Shown: positions 42,644 through 53,035, numbered from the stretch's first letter. The stretch: 64,000 bases of DNA from Cylindrospermum sp. FACHB-282 (GCF_014697195.1 NZ_JACJRJ010000016.1:53474-117473); one strand, 5' to 3'. The notes: generated by a model from the letters alone, not told the origin. A program made the numbers and translations.

Positions 42644-43771
42644 GTGGTTGCCACGCCCCAAACTAAAGACCAACTGCAACACACCCACGAGCATCTATCA
42701 GGTCAAGACCGTGTCGCCGTATTGCTCATGGGCTACGGCGAAGTCGAAAGCTACGAAGATTTCGCTAACTATAACGAACAAGCTTTAAATCTACTCACTG
42801 CAAAATTCGCACCAGTGCCAACCTGGATTTATCCCCCCCTGGCAAAGCTGTTGGCGTTATTTGATCGCCATGAGTGGGGACACACACACCACGATTTTAT
42901 CTCCCCACACAATGCCATTTTTGAACAGCAACGGGCTGGTATTGAACACGAATTACAACACAAGTGGGGCGGTGGTGTCCAAGTTTTTAAAGCCTTCAAC
43001 TTCTGCGCTCCCTTCCTACCAAATCAAGTTCTGGCAGAAATCAAAAATCAAGGTTTTGATAAAATCTTAATTTATCCACTGCTGGTTGTGGATTCCATCT
43101 TTACCAGTGGGATCGCTATCGAGCAAGTTAATAACGCCTTCGCTGAATTAGCTGATGGTGATGAAAGTTGGGTAAAAGGAATACGCTATATTCCTTCTTT
43201 CTACAACGAACCGGAATACATCAAATTGATGGCTCGTTTAGTTGAAGAAAAAATCAACGCTGACGTAGCAGCAGCTTATCTACCTTCCCAAATCGGCATC
43301 GTGTTAATGAATCACGGTTGTCCTCACAAAGCCAAAGGATTCACCTCTGGAATTGTGGAAAGTCAGACACTGTATGATTTAGTGCGGGAAGAGTTAATTA
43401 ACCGTTATCCCTTAATCTCGGTGGGTTGGCTTAACCATGACACCCCCCTAATTGAATGGACACAGCCAGATGCCACCCAAGCGGCTAAAAACCTGATTCA
43501 ATTGGGTGCAAAGATCATCCTCTTTATGCCCATTGGCTTTGCAACAGAAAACCACGAAACCCTGTTAGATGTCCACCACATCATCCATGCTTTAGAGAAA
43601 CAGTATTCTGGTGTGGACTATGTGCAAATGCCTTGTGTTAACGACAATCCACAATTTCTATCGATGGCCGCTGAATGGGCCAATGCTCATATTGCTGAAT
43701 TGATGCAAGAACAAGCAAAGGCAATTAATCCCCAGTTAGCTGAACATCATCACCATCATCACCACCATTAG
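42644..43771 (+). CDS. Ferrochelatase-like protein with native C-terminal octa-His tail
   Basis: GTG start; VAVLLMGYGEVESYEDFANY, YPLLVVDSIFTSG, IGIVLMNHGCPHKAKGFTSG; ends AEHHHHHHHH*. Confidence 0.75.
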   Translation: MVATPQTKDQLQHTHEHLSGQDRVAVLLMGYGEVESYEDFANYNEQALNLLTAKFAPVPTWIYPPLAKLLALFDRHEWGHTHHDFISPHNAIFEQQRAGIEHELQHKWGGGVQVFKAFNFCAPFLPNQVLAEIKNQGFDKILIYPLLVVDSIFTSGIAIEQVNNAFAELADGDESWVKGIRYIPSFYNEPEYIKLMARLVEEKINADVAAAYLPSQIGIVLMNHGCPHKAKGFTSGIVESQTLYDLVREELINRYPLISVGWLNHDTPLIEWTQPDATQAAKNLIQLGAKIILFMPIGFATENHETLLDVHHIIHALEKQYSGVDYVQMPCVNDNPQFLSMAAEWANAHIAELMQEQAKAINPQLAEHHHHHHHH

Positions 43772-43826
43772 GTAGACAAAGAAAGGGAGATGAGGCAATT
43801 ATTTTCTCTTCTCTCCTTTCCTCTCG

Positions 43827-45248
43827 TTAATGGGAATGTTGATCCAACAAAGGAATTGTATCCGGTAACTCATCTTCCAGCAGACGCAGACGGGGATACA
43901 AGTAGGCAATGAAGGTGAAAACGATGCTAAATATGCCCATGATGATAAACATCAAACCAATACCGCGACCATGCCCAACACCAATAATTTGTCCAATACT
44001 GGCTGCTCCCAACCCATCAGCAGCCATCAACGGTTCAAAAACTTGGTCAGCTAGTGGCCCTGCAATCAGATAAGAAAGCGGCAGAAAACCCTGACTAACC
44101 GCAGTGCGGAATGCAAAGACCTTTCCTTGTACTTCTGGAGGAACTTTCTTTTGGTGAATTACTTGGATTGCACCATTAACGATTGGGATTATAAAAAATA
44201 TAAAGAACTCAGAGATCGTAAACAGAATCGGCGCCGGGCGCAAGCCTGCTAATACATAAAATAAACCGAAAAAAAACATCGAGGTAAATATGATATTGAT
44301 TAGGCGCTCTATTCCCCCCCAAATGCTCATAATCAAACTGCCAACTAACATTCCAGAACTAGCAATAGAATAGATTGTCCCCAAGGATTGCATTGAGGTG
44401 AAGGAAAGTACTAGAGGTGTGGTTAGAGCTTCAGCACTACCAATGAGAAAATTGCTGATCGCCACAAAAGCCACTAAGCCAATGAGTCCAGGGCGCTCGA
44501 TAAAATAATGCCATCCAAAGGTCACCTCTTGCCAGAATGAAGAGAAGAACCTAACCTCCTCTCGATTAGCTTCTGTGGTCTGAACTTCAGGGAATTTAAC
44601 CACTAGCAAACACACCAGAGCAAAGCACAAAGTTGTCAAATCAATGACAACAACTCCCGGAATTTCGACAGTTACCAGCAGTGCAGCTGCCAGCGCAGGT
44701 GAGAGGATTTCCGCAATAGACAACCTAATCTGCGTCATCGAACTAGCGCGACCAAGTTGTTCTTTAGGTACGAGTAATGTAGTCGCTGATGAATAGGCAA
44801 GCCCTTGAAAAGCACTGAAACCAGAACTAAGAGCACTAATTAGGCACAGATTCCAGACTTCTAAATTACCACTAACAAATAACCAGGCAATAGTTAGGGT
44901 ACACAGACCAGCGCAGAAGTCACTAATAATCATAATCCAGCGACGACTCCAGCGATCGACAAACACTCCAGCAATGGGAGAGATAATAATCCCCGGTAAG
45001 GTTGTTGATAGAATCAGGAGAGTGAATTGAGTAGTTGAGTTAGTATGTTGGTAAACCCAAATACTTAGAGCAAAACTGGTTGTGCGTGAGCCAACTAGAG
45101 ATAAAACTTGACCAAACCAGATCAAGATAAAAGTACTCATGCTTTGAGTTATCTCTCCTTCCTGACTGGAGAAATACTCAGTCCACTTAAATAAAGATGA
45201 TCCAAATCTGGGCTGTTGTTCCAACTCTGGTGGGCCGTTTTCTAACAT
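43827..45248 (-). CDS. MFS exporter, probably NRPS-associated
   Basis: GIIISPIAGVFVDRWSRRWIMIISDFCAGL; directly downstream of and co-directional with the NRPS. Confidence 0.85.
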   Translation of the reverse strand: MLENGPPELEQQPRFGSSLFKWTEYFSSQEGEITQSMSTFILIWFGQVLSLVGSRTTSFALSIWVYQHTNSTTQFTLLILSTTLPGIIISPIAGVFVDRWSRRWIMIISDFCAGLCTLTIAWLFVSGNLEVWNLCLISALSSGFSAFQGLAYSSATTLLVPKEQLGRASSMTQIRLSIAEILSPALAAALLVTVEIPGVVVIDLTTLCFALVCLLVVKFPEVQTTEANREEVRFFSSFWQEVTFGWHYFIERPGLIGLVAFVAISNFLIGSAEALTTPLVLSFTSMQSLGTIYSIASSGMLVGSLIMSIWGGIERLINIIFTSMFFFGLFYVLAGLRPAPILFTISEFFIFFIIPIVNGAIQVIHQKKVPPEVQGKVFAFRTAVSQGFLPLSYLIAGPLADQVFEPLMAADGLGAASIGQIIGVGHGRGIGLMFIIMGIFSIVFTFIAYLYPRLRLLEDELPDTIPLLDQHSH

Positions 45249-45367
45249 AGCAACAGTGATTATTGGTTAATTTGTGGCAAACCTTCATCGTTAAATGTAG
45301 CATTTATTTCTCATTTCCCTGCTACACGGCAGTAAGTATGGCAGTTACCAGGGTAATTAGGACAACC

Positions 45368-48300
45368 TTAAAGACTTAGATCCTTGTCAAATTCACAAAT
45401 CTGGCTAGTTGGATGTTGGACGAGCTTCTGGAGAATTTCCTGATAATAGCTAAACAGAAACTCGATGGTTTCATTTGTAAATAACTCTGTGCTGTACAAG
45501 ACTTTAATTTCCATAGTTGGCTTATTTACAGAAGGTGAAGAAACAAAAATTTCTAAAGGCATTTCCTGATACCACAAGCTGCGATCGCGCTTAATTGATA
45601 CAAAGTCTACATCTAAGCTCCAGTGCTGCAAATCTTGTGTAGGTACCATAGTCAGGGATGCCGAGATGTTAAGCGGTTGTTTGCTGGTAATAGTATCAAT
45701 GACTGTTTGCACAGCAATCTCTTTATTGTTGATTGCTTCTGTGAGGGTTTCTTTGATCTCTTCTAAAAGAGTAAGCCCTGTTTGCTCAGATGAGAGATGC
45801 GATAGCGTTCGCGGAGCGTGTGCTTTGCACTCAGCGCTGCTGCCAAGCGCAGATCGCAAAATTACGTCGTTGATGAAGCAACCGAGCATTTTTTCGGTTT
45901 CCACTGGACTACGATTACCAACTGTTACCATTACTAAAATTTCGTTTTTACCAGTGTACTTGAACAAAAGTATTTTCAGAGCAGTAAGGATAATGGTAAA
46001 CAGACTAACTCTTTGAGAACGGCTGAGGGCTTCGATTGAGCTAACAAGACTCGCTGGCAAAACCACATAATAAACAGATGCGCTGATGCTATTACTCACC
46101 TGCGGCTGATGGCTGGACACTAGATCAGATCCTGGTGTAGTACTAGTCAGTTTTTGCAGCCAATAAGACAACTGCTTTTCTATAACTTTTTCATTAAAGT
46201 ATTGACGCTGCCAGAGAGTAAAATCTGCATACTGAACAGGTAATTCGGGTAGTGGTGAAGGTAAACCATTGGTAAAAGCTGCATAGAGTATTCGTAACTC
46301 CTCCAACAACAGGCCAAATGACCACCCATCCGTAATAAGATGGTGTATATTTATTATCAACCAATGCTCCTGTTGAGCTAATCGCAGCAAAGTTGTTTTG
46401 ATCAGAGGGCCTGAAGCTAGATCAAAATGGTGCTGATATTCTAGAGCAGCAAGTCTTTGTGCTTCAGATATTCGCTCTCTCTTAGGTAGGTTTTGTAAGT
46501 CTATGATCTCCAACGGTATGGTCAGGGATGGGGTAATGATTTGTACGGGTTGACCTTCTACTACAGTAAAGGTAGTACGTAATATTTCATGACGGCGAAT
46601 AATTTCATTGAAGCTGGACTCCAACACACTTACAGAAAGAGCGCCAGAGAAACGTAAAGCAAAAAAGCTATTGTAGGCAGAACTTTCAGGAGTTAATTGC
46701 TGTAAACACCAGATAGACTCTTGTGCAAAAGATAGTGGGATATATCTGTCTCGTACTTGAGGGACAAGAGGTGGTAAGGTGTCAAATTTCATACCACTTG
46801 CGCTCTGTTTCTGTACCTCCATCTGAAGCGCAGTTATTACTTGACTAAGTTCAGCTATAGTCGGTGCGGTAAATAGAGAACGGAGAGGAAGAGTAATGGC
46901 CAAACTTTCTCGAATGCGAGATATTACAGATGTTACCAGGAGAGAGTGTCCCCCCAATTCAAAGAAGTTATCATGAATGCCTACCTGCTCCCGATGTAAT
47001 ACTGTACACCAGATTTCGGCTAGTTGTTCTTCTAGCCAAGTACGGGGTGCAACAAAAGCGGCTTCTAGTTCTGAATTTGTTGTCTCTGGCTTTGGCAAAA
47101 CCCGACGATCAACTTTACCATTAGGAGTTAGAGGCAAGGTTTTGAGCATCACAAAAGCCGCTGGTATCATATATTCAGGCAGATGTTCTTTCAGAAACTG
47201 ACGCAATTTACTACTGGTCAATGTTTCTGTTTCGCTCACAATATAAGCTGTTAAATATTTATTTCCTGGGTTGTCTTCTCGAACAATTACCACCGCTTGT
47301 TGAACTTGGGCATATTGGTTCAGTACCGTTTCAATTTCGCCTAGTTCAATGCGAAAACCGCGAATTTTAACTTGGTGATCGATGCGTCCCAGGAATTCAA
47401 TATTTCCATCTGGTAAAAAGCGCCCCAAATCTCCAGTTTTATAAAGTCGCTCATCTTCCACAAAAGGATTAGCAAGAAATCGCTCAGATGTTATGTCTGG
47501 ACGATTCAAATACCCCCTAGCTAAACCTGCACCACCAAGGTATAGTTCCCCAGAAACACCAATGGGAACAGGTTGAAAATAGCGATCAAGAATGTAAACT
47601 TGGGTGTTGGCAATGGGACGACCAATAGGCGGAAATTTACTTGCTAATTTTCCAGGTGAAATTTGCCCAGAAGTTGTAACTACAGTATTTTCTGTAGGGC
47701 CGTAGTTATTAAAAAACTTAAATGGTAATGTATCTGATGGATAATGATTAAGTCTATCTCCACCAGTTAATATAATTCGCAAAGCTGTATTTTCTGACCA
47801 TGCTAAAAGACATAATTTTTCTGCTAAGGGTGTAGGAATAAAACTAATAGTAATATTTTGTGATATCAACTGCTCTTGGAGGATTTTTGGTGAAAGCAGA
47901 AACTCTGATTTAATTAAATATATACTTGCCCCGACTACTAAATAAGGCCATAATTCCCAGACAGCAGCATCAAACGCTGTTCCTGCTAACTGTGTCGTTC
48001 GATCTGATGATTTAACTTCAAAATTATTTAAGTGCCAAAACAGTAAATTTAACAGTGCTGAATGTTGAATCAGCACACCTTTCGGTCGCCCTGTTGAACC
48101 AGAAGTATAGATTACATAAGCTAAATTTCCAGGTTGTACACTATTAATAGGATTATCTAAACTCTGACTCGCAATAATTTCTAAATCTTTATCCCAACAA
48201 ATGATTTTGGTTTGCCCTTGCTCTAGCGTTGCTGATAAATGTGGCAGTAATGAAGAATGAGTCAAGATAACCGATATTTGCGAATCTGCCACCATATAAT

Positions 48301-51300
48301 TGAGGCGTTCTGGCGGATAATTGGGATCTAGGGGAACATAAGCACCACCAGCTTTCAAAATGCCCAAAAATCCCACTATCATTTCAAAAGAACGTTCTAA
48401 ATAAACACCCACTAAAGTTTCTTTTTCTACGCCTAGAGACTGCAAATAATGGGCTAGTTGGTTAGCTTGTAGATTTAAGTGTCGGTAGGTTAATTGCTGA
48501 TTTTCAAACACTAATGCCACTGCATCAGGTGTTTTTTCTGCTTGTTCTGTTACTAATTCATGAACACATTTATTTTGTGGGTAATCAGTTTGTGTATTAT
48601 TCCATTCCACCAGTAACTGATGTTGTTCTGCTGCTGTTAGTAAAGGTAATTGTCCGACTCGCTCATCTGGATTAGTAACAATAGCCCCTACCAACGTTTG
48701 AAAATGCTCTACCATCCTGGCAATAGTCTCACCATCAAACAAGTTGGCATTATATTCAAATGCCCCCCTGAGTTCTGAGTCTATTTCTTGCATTGACAGG
48801 GTTAAATCAAAAGTCGCACCTGCGGTTGGTCTGTCTAATTCGATCTGCGTTATATTCAAACCTGGCAGTTTTGGTTTTTCCACTGGGGAATTTTGCAATA
48901 CAAACATCACCTGGAATAGCGGACTATGGCTGAGGTGACGTTGTGGTTGGAGAACTTCAACTAGTTGATCAAAAGGTACATCTTGGTGAGCGTAAGCATC
49001 AAGCGCAACCTGTCTTACCTGAGCTAGTAGTTCTCTAAATGTGGGGTTGTTCTCTAAGCGGGTACGTAAAACCAGAGTGTTGACAAAAAAACCAATTAAT
49101 GACTCAAGGGCTGGACGGTTGCGGTTAGTAATGGGAGAGCCGATGACAATATCTTCCTGACCAGTGTAGCGATAAAGCAACGTCGCAAAAGCCGCTTGGA
49201 GAGTCATAAATAGGGAAGTACCTGACTTCTGACTGAGGATTTTTAGTTTGTTAGTCAGGTCATGACCCAACTTAAACCTCTCGATACTACCTCGAAATTT
49301 CTGCATAGCAGAACGTGGGTGATCTGTTGGTAATTCTATTACAGGTGGAGCATCTGCTAATTGTTGTTTCCAGTAGTTTAGCTGGGTAGTGATAATATCA
49401 TTTTGCTGCCACTGACGTTGCCAGTGAGCGTAATCTGCATACTGAATCGGCAAATCTGGTAAGGGAGAAGCGGCATAGAAACTAGACAATTCTTTGAGAA
49501 AGATTCCCACTGACCAAGCATCAGAAATAATATGGTGCATTGTCACTAGCAGAACGTGGGAATCTGACTCTAGGCGAATGAGTTTGACTCTTAATAAAGG
49601 TGCTGTGCTTAAATCAAAACGTTGTGTATATTCTGCGGTAATTAATCTTTGTAATTCCGTCAGTCGCTCAACTTCTGGTAATTCTTGTAAGTCCACTAAC
49701 GGTAAAGTAAATGGTACAGTTGCAGCAATAAATTGCACTGGTTTTTCATCTACCATGCCAAAGGAAGTACGCAGGGTTTCGTGACGTTGAATAATTGAAT
49801 CTATAGCTTGTTGGAATACTGTTAAATTCAGCCGACCAACTAAACGCAATGCTCTGGCAATATTGTAGGCAGCATTTGCCCCTTCCATTTGGTCGAGAAA
49901 CCAAAATCGCTGCTGAGTCAAAGATAAGGGTAATTCCAGAAACCGGGAAACTGGCTGTAAAGCTGGCAGGGAGTTAGTTTGCTGATTTTGATGCTGGAAA
50001 GTTGCAATCTTTTCGCTTAAACTGGCTACGGTAAGCGATTCAAATAAAACGCTGACCGATAATTCCACAGATAAGGCTTCGCGCAATCTAGATATAACTA
50101 AACTGGCCAGCAGCGAATGCCCTCCCAATTCTAAAAAGTTGTCATAAATGCCTACTTTTTCTAATCCTAAAACTTCCGCCCAAATGTTAGCTATAATTTG
50201 TTCTTTTGGAGTACGGGGTGCAACAAAGTTACGAATATCAGCAGATATATTTGGTGCAGGTAAACTGTTGCGGTCTAATTTGCCGTTGGGTAATACTGGC
50301 AGTTTCTCCATCAGCACAAAGGCATTAGGAACCATATAATCTGGTAGTTTATGCTCTAAAAAACTGCGGATTTCTCCCCAATTAAAGGCTTGATTGTTAA
50401 CTACAATATAGGCTATTAGGCGCTGGTCTCCTGGGATATCTTCTCTAACGGTGACTATACCTTCCCGGACATGGGGATGAAGCTTCAATACAGATTCGAT
50501 TTCTTCCAGTTCAACTCGCATCCCTCGGATATTTACCTGAAAGTCGATCCGACCAAGAATTTCTAAAGTACCGTTGCTGGAGTAGCGAGCGACATCGCCA
50601 GTTTTGAAAAGTCGTTTTTGTGGCTCAAAAGGATTATCAATAAATTTTTCAGCATTCGCTTGAGTCCGGTTTAGATAGCCACGAGCTAAGGTAGAACCTG
50701 CAATATGTAGTTCCCCCGACTCACCAATTTTTACTGGCTCAAGTTGAGAGTTGAGTACATAAACTTGCTGAATCTTTCCCAGAGGATTACCAACTGGCAC
50801 ATATCCCTCTTCAAGGTTGCAGTCATCTGGAATGGGATAAAAACCATTGCCAATACTTTCTGTTTGACCTAAGATATTAAAAAATCGGGGTGGTGTTTTA
50901 AAAAGGTTGCGTAACTTTTTAATTAATTGATAAGGTAGTAATTCGCCACCAAATACTATTAATCTTAATTTTGATTTGCTCAGTGCTTTAGTATATTTCA
51001 CATCTAAACTTTCTAAAGCCATGAGTCCATAACGCCACACGGAAGGTACACCATCAGAGATAGTGACCCCCTGTGTTTGGATTAATTCAAATAGACTGAG
51101 GGGAGTTCTAGTTTGTTCGCGGGTAGCAATGATACTTGTAGCACCTTGGGATAAAGGTAAGAATAATTGTCTGACTGAGGCAGTAAATGAGAAAGATGCT
51201 GTGTGGAGATAAATATCGTTGCTATTGACTGGGATTATTTTAGCGATCGCCTCAATATAACTACAAACACTGGCATGAGGCATCTGTACTCCTTTTGGCT

Positions 51301-51802
51301 TGCCAGTAGAGCCAGAAGTATATATTAAGTAAGCGAGGTTTTCCGGTGTCACATCACACACTGGATTTTGTTGGCTTTGTTGCTCAATTTTCTCCCAGTC
51401 TGCATCAAGAAAAATCACTGAAGCGGTAGTAACAGGTAGTATCTCTATCCACTCTGTTTTAGTTAAAAGCACTTTTAAGTGAGTATCCTCTAACATAAAT
51501 GCCAGACGTTCTTGGGGATAAGCAGGGTCTAAGGCAACATAAGCTCCACCCGCTTTGAGGATACCAAGAATTCCTATAATTACTTCAATAGAGCGCTCTA
51601 CGCATAGACCCACCAATACCTCTGGGCCTACCCCCATCCCTTGCAAGTGATGTGCCAGTTGATTAGCTTTTGCATTCAATTCTCTGTAGGTCAATTGCTG
51701 GTTTTCAAATACTACTGCTACTGCGTCAGATGTTTTTTCTACCTGCTCTGCAAACACCTGATGAATGCAGTTGTTTTGAGAATATTCAATTTCTTCTGTC
51801 AT
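45368..51802 (-). CDS. Non-ribosomal peptide synthetase, A-PCP-C-A-PCP-C
   Basis: Two A domains (LIYTSGSTGKPKGV; VIYTSGSTGRPKGV), two PCPs (LELGGHSLLAS; FELGGHSLLVT), two C domains (HHIISDAWS; HHLITDGWS); no TE. Confidence 0.93.
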   Translation of the reverse strand: MTEEIEYSQNNCIHQVFAEQVEKTSDAVAVVFENQQLTYRELNAKANQLAHHLQGMGVGPEVLVGLCVERSIEVIIGILGILKAGGAYVALDPAYPQERLAFMLEDTHLKVLLTKTEWIEILPVTTASVIFLDADWEKIEQQSQQNPVCDVTPENLAYLIYTSGSTGKPKGVQMPHASVCSYIEAIAKIIPVNSNDIYLHTASFSFTASVRQLFLPLSQGATSIIATREQTRTPLSLFELIQTQGVTISDGVPSVWRYGLMALESLDVKYTKALSKSKLRLIVFGGELLPYQLIKKLRNLFKTPPRFFNILGQTESIGNGFYPIPDDCNLEEGYVPVGNPLGKIQQVYVLNSQLEPVKIGESGELHIAGSTLARGYLNRTQANAEKFIDNPFEPQKRLFKTGDVARYSSNGTLEILGRIDFQVNIRGMRVELEEIESVLKLHPHVREGIVTVREDIPGDQRLIAYIVVNNQAFNWGEIRSFLEHKLPDYMVPNAFVLMEKLPVLPNGKLDRNSLPAPNISADIRNFVAPRTPKEQIIANIWAEVLGLEKVGIYDNFLELGGHSLLASLVISRLREALSVELSVSVLFESLTVASLSEKIATFQHQNQQTNSLPALQPVSRFLELPLSLTQQRFWFLDQMEGANAAYNIARALRLVGRLNLTVFQQAIDSIIQRHETLRTSFGMVDEKPVQFIAATVPFTLPLVDLQELPEVERLTELQRLITAEYTQRFDLSTAPLLRVKLIRLESDSHVLLVTMHHIISDAWSVGIFLKELSSFYAASPLPDLPIQYADYAHWQRQWQQNDIITTQLNYWKQQLADAPPVIELPTDHPRSAMQKFRGSIERFKLGHDLTNKLKILSQKSGTSLFMTLQAAFATLLYRYTGQEDIVIGSPITNRNRPALESLIGFFVNTLVLRTRLENNPTFRELLAQVRQVALDAYAHQDVPFDQLVEVLQPQRHLSHSPLFQVMFVLQNSPVEKPKLPGLNITQIELDRPTAGATFDLTLSMQEIDSELRGAFEYNANLFDGETIARMVEHFQTLVGAIVTNPDERVGQLPLLTAAEQHQLLVEWNNTQTDYPQNKCVHELVTEQAEKTPDAVALVFENQQLTYRHLNLQANQLAHYLQSLGVEKETLVGVYLERSFEMIVGFLGILKAGGAYVPLDPNYPPERLNYMVADSQISVILTHSSLLPHLSATLEQGQTKIICWDKDLEIIASQSLDNPINSVQPGNLAYVIYTSGSTGRPKGVLIQHSALLNLLFWHLNNFEVKSSDRTTQLAGTAFDAAVWELWPYLVVGASIYLIKSEFLLSPKILQEQLISQNITISFIPTPLAEKLCLLAWSENTALRIILTGGDRLNHYPSDTLPFKFFNNYGPTENTVVTTSGQISPGKLASKFPPIGRPIANTQVYILDRYFQPVPIGVSGELYLGGAGLARGYLNRPDITSERFLANPFVEDERLYKTGDLGRFLPDGNIEFLGRIDHQVKIRGFRIELGEIETVLNQYAQVQQAVVIVREDNPGNKYLTAYIVSETETLTSSKLRQFLKEHLPEYMIPAAFVMLKTLPLTPNGKVDRRVLPKPETTNSELEAAFVAPRTWLEEQLAEIWCTVLHREQVGIHDNFFELGGHSLLVTSVISRIRESLAITLPLRSLFTAPTIAELSQVITALQMEVQKQSASGMKFDTLPPLVPQVRDRYIPLSFAQESIWCLQQLTPESSAYNSFFALRFSGALSVSVLESSFNEIIRRHEILRTTFTVVEGQPVQIITPSLTIPLEIIDLQNLPKRERISEAQRLAALEYQHHFDLASGPLIKTTLLRLAQQEHWLIINIHHLITDGWSFGLLLEELRILYAAFTNGLPSPLPELPVQYADFTLWQRQYFNEKVIEKQLSYWLQKLTSTTPGSDLVSSHQPQVSNSISASVYYVVLPASLVSSIEALSRSQRVSLFTIILTALKILLFKYTGKNEILVMVTVGNRSPVETEKMLGCFINDVILRSALGSSAECKAHAPRTLSHLSSEQTGLTLLEEIKETLTEAINNKEIAVQTVIDTITSKQPLNISASLTMVPTQDLQHWSLDVDFVSIKRDRSLWYQEMPLEIFVSSPSVNKPTMEIKVLYSTELFTNETIEFLFSYYQEILQKLVQHPTSQICEFDKDLSL
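45796..45853. repeat. Palindromic interspersed element inserted in frame in NRPS C-domain
   Basis: gatgcgatagcgttcgcggagcgtgtgctttgcactcagcgctgctgccaagcgcagatcgc. Confidence 0.7.
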
Positions 51803-51854
51803 GTCTAAATGTTTATTAAAATAAAGTGGTATTATGGCGCAAATTTAGGATTAA

Positions 51855-52817
51855 TCAGACTGAGTTTTTGCTGATTCTCTGCCCAATTGCTCTCAAAGGC
51901 TGTAAAAACATATTGGTGACACTATTAAACAAATTTGATTCTCCATCTGATAAACCAAAGCTCAGTTTTTCATAGTTGCTTGGCACGTATAAAGAGCCAA
52001 ACATCCAGTCCCAAAATGCGAAAATATAACCGAAGTTTTTATCATAATGTTTGGGGTCTACACTATGATGAATTTGGTGTTGTGCTGGACTGATAAATAT
52101 ATGGCTGATCCACTGAGGATAAGCTAACCAGATATGAGAATGACGCAAGTTATATCCTGCTAAATAAAAGATAAAAATCTCAAAGCTGACTCCATAAATT
52201 AATAACTCTTTCATCCCGTTTCCAAACAAGTAAATCCAAATGCCTGCTCCAAAATTAGTGATTGTAACAATCGTTATTGTGCCTAAAAACATCTCAAATG
52301 GATGAATGCGATATACGGTCAATGGTGTGATGACTTCGGCTGAATGATGTACTTTATGAAATTCCCACAAAATAGGAATTTTATGAGCCAGACAATGGTA
52401 TAGAAAATTAGCAAAGTCACCTAATAATGCTACAAAAATGCTGAATACAACCTGCTGCCATAATTGGGGACTCGTGACTATAAAAGGTGTGGTAATGCCT
52501 GTAATTTGTATCAAACCTTGGACAGTTATATCGGTAACTTTTGCTAAAGATAGTGTTGTTGGCACTACGAAAAATATCTGGAACAAGGAAATTAAAAAGA
52601 AATATTTGTATAGAGCAATAGATGAAGGATGTAAATAAACTTCTTTAGGTAAAAGGTATTCTAGTAAACTTTTCTCTTTGTCCCGATTTGCTAGACCAAT
52701 TATATATAGTATTGTCGCCAGTAAAATAGTTGAAAGCAGATATAACCAATAAATTTGAGATGATGCCAAAAATGGTATTTTAAATGGATACAAAATACTG
52801 TTCAATATTTCCATCAT
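51855..52817 (-). CDS. Sterol desaturase / fatty acid hydroxylase superfamily protein
   Basis: His-box motifs HCLAHKIPILWEFHKVHHSAE and HQIHHSVDPKHYDKNFG; multiple TM. Confidence 0.88.
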   Translation of the reverse strand: MMEILNSILYPFKIPFLASSQIYWLYLLSTILLATILYIIGLANRDKEKSLLEYLLPKEVYLHPSSIALYKYFFLISLFQIFFVVPTTLSLAKVTDITVQGLIQITGITTPFIVTSPQLWQQVVFSIFVALLGDFANFLYHCLAHKIPILWEFHKVHHSAEVITPLTVYRIHPFEMFLGTITIVTITNFGAGIWIYLFGNGMKELLIYGVSFEIFIFYLAGYNLRHSHIWLAYPQWISHIFISPAQHQIHHSVDPKHYDKNFGYIFAFWDWMFGSLYVPSNYEKLSFGLSDGESNLFNSVTNMFLQPLRAIGQRISKNSV

Positions 52818-52899
52818 TTTTGCTGTATTGCCAAAATTTAGCTTAGAGACAATTTATCTACTCGTATGTACTTATGAAATGCCGGCTATTATTTGAGGT

Positions 52900-53035
52900 G
52901 GGTTTTCCCTCGTTCTGGCATCCTTTGCAGGTTACGCTTTAGCCCTTTCGGGTCAGCTTTCCAGCTAAACGAATCGCAGCCCTTTTGGGACGGTGACCGC
53001 CAAGACAGGAATTTCCCTTATCAAGTAACCACAGT
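52900..53035 (-). ncRNA. Candidate structured RNA (unknown class)
   Basis: Minus strand: closing stem GGTTAC (53030-53025) / GTAACC (52935-52930) encloses internal complementarity CGTTTAGC/GCTAAAGCG and small loops AGCT-GGAA-AGCT, CCC-GAAA-GGG, CCC-AAAA-GGG; downstream GGG-AAAA-CCC. Confidence 0.4.

Noticed and set aside
43742-43771. His8 tail as vector/tag contamination
   Set aside because: Followed by native-looking intergenic DNA and a co-localised MFS gene; mixed cat/cac codons and other His-rich segments suggest a native feature.
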